Positions 6,886-8,799 of a DNA stretch of 8,799 bases are shown in pieces; within the stretch, counting starts at the first letter, position 1, and each line of letters starts with the position of its first letter. The translations under genes and the position numbers were made by a program. Source of the DNA: Parelusimicrobium sp031549165 (GTDB lineage Bacteria > Elusimicrobiota > Elusimicrobia > Elusimicrobiales > Elusimicrobiaceae); the NCBI GenBank assembly GCA_031549165.1, contig JAVBQE010000019.1:1-8799 (forward strand), in the 5' to 3' direction. The notes under the pieces were generated by a model. The model was given only the letters and a program-made list of their open reading frames with translations, was not told the origin of the DNA and searched no databases.

Positions 6886-7800
6886 TTATGCGATAGTAAT
6901 TTTAGCTATTTTAGATTTTATCTTCTTTTCAAAATACTTGTTGGAAATTAAAAATAGAGGGGTTTCTAGGAAGGTTAAATAAATTTTCCATTTGCTTATT
7001 TTTATTCTTTCGGAAGACAAAATGTCTTTTTTAGCCAGCAGCGCGTAAGTGTCCAACATCCATAGCACAGGCCATGTTACTGACGCGCGCATGGCAAAAT
7101 TTTTCTTTGGTATTGCGCTAAAAAATTTGGGCGCGCTTTCTATGTTTTGTATGCCCCATTTAAGCCATTTGTTTTTGTCTTGTATGTTTACATAGCGCCG
7201 GCCGTTTTTAATATCTTCGGGCACATCGCGCAAAATGTTTGTTATCTGCATGGCGTCACCTATGTTTTTGCCTTGGGAAATAAAAATTTCTTTTTCTTCT
7301 TTAGCCTCACCGCAAAGCAAAATGAGCTTGCTCCAATACACGCCCGGCGCGCCGCCCATGTAGGAGCAATATCTTTTTAAATCTTCTTCCGAAATGGTAT
7401 TGTCCGACGGAAAAACACTTAAATCAAACTCCATGCCCGCGCATACCGCGCGCAGCACTTCCATTATTAATGCCTGGTGTTGAGGCGGAAGTTTTTTGAG
7501 TTCCGCTGTGCATAAAGAAATATTTTCAAGCAAAACTTTCTCATGCGGGTTTATGCTTGCGCCGGTAATTTTTGTTTTAAGTATGTCAAAAAAAGCTTTG
7601 TCGTCACTCTGTACTGCGCCGGGGAACGCGTTGATAAGGGTAAGCCTTTCTTCTTGAGAGATTAGAGAAGTATCCGCCACCGTGTCCGCCGCACGGCACA
7701 GTAGGTAGCCTATGGAAAAAGTGTCCCGCGTGCCGCAAGGCAAAACCTTAGCGCTAAAATATAAAGTACGTGCGGTGTGTTTTAAAAGGGAATTTATCAT
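6886..7800 (-). CDS. Squalene/phytoene synthase family protein
   Basis: This is a predicted head-to-head prenyl transferase of 304 aa, the normal length. It would condense two farnesyl or geranylgeranyl diphosphates to a squalene- or phytoene-type C30/C40 product. Both Mg-binding aspartate motifs are intact: D39-TVA-D43 in RAADTVADT, and D192-VPE-D196 in QITNILRDVPED. The family's substrate-pocket block is seen as YCSYMGGAPG near 144-153. The N-terminus (LLKHTARTLYFSAKVLP) matches the family's usual beginning, so the start is well placed, although no Shine-Dalgarno sequence precedes it. No phytoene desaturase, cyclase or hopanoid gene is adjacent, so the product (carotenoid, squalene or hopanoid precursor) cannot be assigned. 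The gene runs opposite to its neighbours, shares a 43-base divergent promoter region with the pilin gene, and appears monocistronic. Confidence 0.92.
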   Translation of the reverse strand: MINSLLKHTARTLYFSAKVLPCGTRDTFSIGYLLCRAADTVADTSLISQEERLTLINAFPGAVQSDDKAFFDILKTKITGASINPHEKVLLENISLCTAELKKLPPQHQALIMEVLRAVCAGMEFDLSVFPSDNTISEEDLKRYCSYMGGAPGVYWSKLILLCGEAKEEKEIFISQGKNIGDAMQITNILRDVPEDIKNGRRYVNIQDKNKWLKWGIQNIESAPKFFSAIPKKNFAMRASVTWPVLWMLDTYALLAKKDILSSERIKISKWKIYLTFLETPLFLISNKYFEKKIKSKIAKITIA

Positions 7801-7806
7801 ATAATT

Positions 7807-7812
7807 ATTATA
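7807..7812 (-). promoter_or_regulatory. Candidate -10 box for the prenyl synthase gene (possibly leaderless)
   Basis: A consensus TATAAT reads 7812 to 7807 on the minus strand, six bases before the ATG at 7800. No Shine-Dalgarno sequence lies in the AT-only gap. The predicted transcription start falls on the start codon, the same geometry as at the GH57 gene. The region is very AT-rich, so a chance match is possible, and no clear -35 was found. Confidence 0.35.
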
Positions 7813-7843
7813 TAAATAAAAGGTAAGAATTTAGGAGATACCT

Positions 7844-8365
7844 ATGAGATGCAGCATTATGTGTAGGCGTAACACAGCCAGCCGGGCTTTCACACTGATT
7901 GAGCTTTTAGTAGTAGTCCTTATAATAGGAATATTAGCGGCGGTGGCTTTGCCTCAATATACTGCGGCGGTAGAAAAATCTAAAGTATCTGAGATGATGA
8001 TTATGGTTAGCACCATACGCGAAGCACAAAAAAGATACTTTTTGCAGCATGATGCCTACGCAACAACGTTTGAAGAGTTGGACATAGAAATCCCAGGGAC
8101 AGCCGTTGTTGACGGGACTGCTGATATAAGAAGAACAAAAGATTTTCAATATTCAATAATTTCAACTTATGTGCCTAACATTTATACAGCGCGCAAAACA
8201 GGTAGCGGGCCATATGCTTTTAATTTCGCACTTTTGCCTACGGGAAAAAGCTATTGCTGTTGGAGAGAGGAAAAGCATCAAAAACTGTGTACGCTATTAG
8301 GCTTTACGGTGCCTGCAAATAATAATGCCGTGGGTATTTCACTGGGCTGTCAGGCGGATAAATAA
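7844..8365 (+). CDS. Type IV pilin-like protein (prepilin, N-terminal methylation motif)
   Basis: This is a predicted pilin or pseudopilin of 173 aa, exported, processed by prepilin peptidase and assembled by type IV pilus or type II secretion machinery. The leader is 15 aa, basic (RRN, R14), and ends in A15. The mature protein starts F16-T-L-I-E20, with the invariant Glu at mature position 5, followed by a hydrophobic helix to about residue 37 and then PQY. After the helix (YTAAVEKSKVSE and onward) comes a variable globular domain with cysteines C138, C139, C149 and C169, able to form the C-terminal disulfide loop. The start is supported by AGGAG (7833-7837) six bases before the ATG. The gene probably shares a transcript with the small lipoprotein 16 bases downstream. 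This pilin style is typical of Elusimicrobium relatives, which carry many such genes (recalled knowledge). The -1 residue is Ala rather than the usual Gly. Confidence 0.92.
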   Translation: MRCSIMCRRNTASRAFTLIELLVVVLIIGILAAVALPQYTAAVEKSKVSEMMIMVSTIREAQKRYFLQHDAYATTFEELDIEIPGTAVVDGTADIRRTKDFQYSIISTYVPNIYTARKTGSGPYAFNFALLPTGKSYCCWREEKHQKLCTLLGFTVPANNNAVGISLGCQADK

Positions 8366-8381
8366 AAAATAAGGGTTGCTT

Positions 8382-8714
8382 ATGAAACATTTTTTTGCAG
8401 TTTTATTTTTATTAATAGTGTTGTGCGCCTGCACAATGGGGCCGAAAAAAGATAATTCATCTTTTTCCGTATACACCGCCTCCGTCTGTGACCTGCACGA
8501 AGTGGACGACCCTGCGGATGACAAGCCCGCTGAAATTGTTATGCACTGCGAGGCCTCAGAAGAGGCGCTGGATGCGGACCATAAAGATTTAAATGCGCTA
8601 TTTTCCCAAAAGAGCATAAAAATCCGCCGTATACAGATAAACCCCGGCAGTAAAGACCCGTCGGACCTGCCCTTTCTGCCCGACAGCGCACCTATAAAAA
8701 GATTTTCTGTTTGA
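8382..8714 (+). CDS. Small hypothetical lipoprotein downstream of the pilin gene
   Basis: The function is not recognised. The 110-aa product begins with a lipoprotein signal: MKH, a hydrophobic run to about residue 14, and lipobox L14-C15-A16-C17, with C17 the likely lipidated residue. The mature part is acidic (DLHEVDDPADD, then EASEEALDADHKDL), with a basic, proline-containing tail (IKIRRIQINPG, ending IKRFSV). Two further cysteines, C36 and C56, could form a disulfide. The ATG is chosen because AAGGG (8371-8375) lies six bases upstream and the signal peptide starts there; an in-frame TTG at 8376 is too close to that site. It follows the pilin stop by 16 bases and precedes the next start by 25, so co-transcription is likely. 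A role in pilus assembly or surface attachment is only a guess from position. Confidence 0.75.
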   Translation: MKHFFAVLFLLIVLCACTMGPKKDNSSFSVYTASVCDLHEVDDPADDKPAEIVMHCEASEEALDADHKDLNALFSQKSIKIRRIQINPGSKDPSDLPFLPDSAPIKRFSV

Positions 8715-8739
8715 ATGTACTATGTATAAGGAGCAACAA

Positions 8740-8799
8740 ATGAAAAAGAATAATAAAAACAGAGGGGGGGGGGGGGGGATGACTGAAAGAAGCCCGCCC
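8740..8799 (+). CDS. Start of a further gene with prepilin-like leader interrupted by a G15 tract, partial
   Basis: AAGGAG (8728-8733) sits six bases before an ATG that encodes MKKNNKNRG, a short basic leader of the kind that precedes the prepilin cleavage glycine. Instead of the expected FTLIE, the sequence enters fifteen consecutive G residues (8764-8778, five Gly codons) and continues in frame as MTERSPP to the window edge. With one or two extra G residues the frame meets TGA almost at once. The gene may be a pilin whose sequence is corrupted by a poly-G read or assembly artefact, or a genuinely different protein with a variable G tract. The start is well supported; the product is uncertain. 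Confidence 0.5.
   Translation, partial: MKKNNKNRGGGGGMTERSPP
8764..8778 (+). repeat. Poly-G homopolymer, 15 residues
   Basis: Fifteen uninterrupted G residues begin exactly at the codon for the putative processing glycine of the partial gene. Tracts this long are prone to slippage in cells and to two-colour sequencing artefacts, so both the length and the sequence after it should be treated with caution. Confidence 0.9.

Noticed and set aside
8376..8381. TTG at 8376 as start of the small lipoprotein
   Set aside because: It directly abuts the AAGGG site, leaving no spacer; the ATG at 8382 has correct spacing and begins the signal peptide.

Overview
The window most resembles a chromosomal stretch from a Gram-negative gut or insect-associated bacterium of the Elusimicrobiota, close to Elusimicrobium. 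This assignment is an inference. It rests on a type IV pilin-like protein with the FTLIELLVVVLIIGIL helix followed by a cysteine-bearing C-terminus, on a second prepilin-like leader just downstream, and on two lipoproteins plus a DsbD system that imply a periplasm. No rRNA, tRNA, CRISPR array or recognisable transposase gene was seen.

Layout. Positions 1-2338 (minus strand) hold most of a GH57/DUF3536 glycoside hydrolase that runs off the left edge. A 48-base divergent intergenic region separates it from a plus-strand pair. The first gene of the pair is a lipoprotein with a CPWC thioredoxin-like domain fused to ankyrin repeats (2387-3322). The second is a full-length three-domain DsbD electron transporter (3323-5110), whose ATG directly abuts the previous stop codon. 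Next comes a PIN-PhoH ATPase (5187-6515) with a strong intrinsic terminator (6539-6573).

Positions 6516-6885 contain no credible gene. They hold the terminator, a large imperfect palindrome (about 6583-6770) and a second CCCTCTCC/GGAGAGGG repeat. The second repeat can act as a terminator for the minus-strand squalene/phytoene synthase-family gene (6886-7800). A 43-base divergent region then leads to a plus-strand cluster: a type IV pilin-like protein (7844-8365), a small unrecognised lipoprotein (8382-8714), and the beginning of a third gene (8740 onward). The third gene's leader looks like a prepilin leader but runs into a 15-G homopolymer.

How the genes work together. The thioredoxin-ankyrin lipoprotein and DsbD probably form one redox module, with DsbD carrying electrons from the cytoplasm to the lipoprotein's CPWC site. 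The pilin and small lipoprotein are probably co-transcribed cell-surface components. The GH57 enzyme, PhoH protein and prenyl synthase look like independent housekeeping or metabolic genes. The two complete minus-strand starts (2338 and 7800) lack a Shine-Dalgarno sequence, and each has a -10-like hexamer six bases from its ATG. The plus-strand genes carry a Shine-Dalgarno sequence, except DsbD, whose match is weak.
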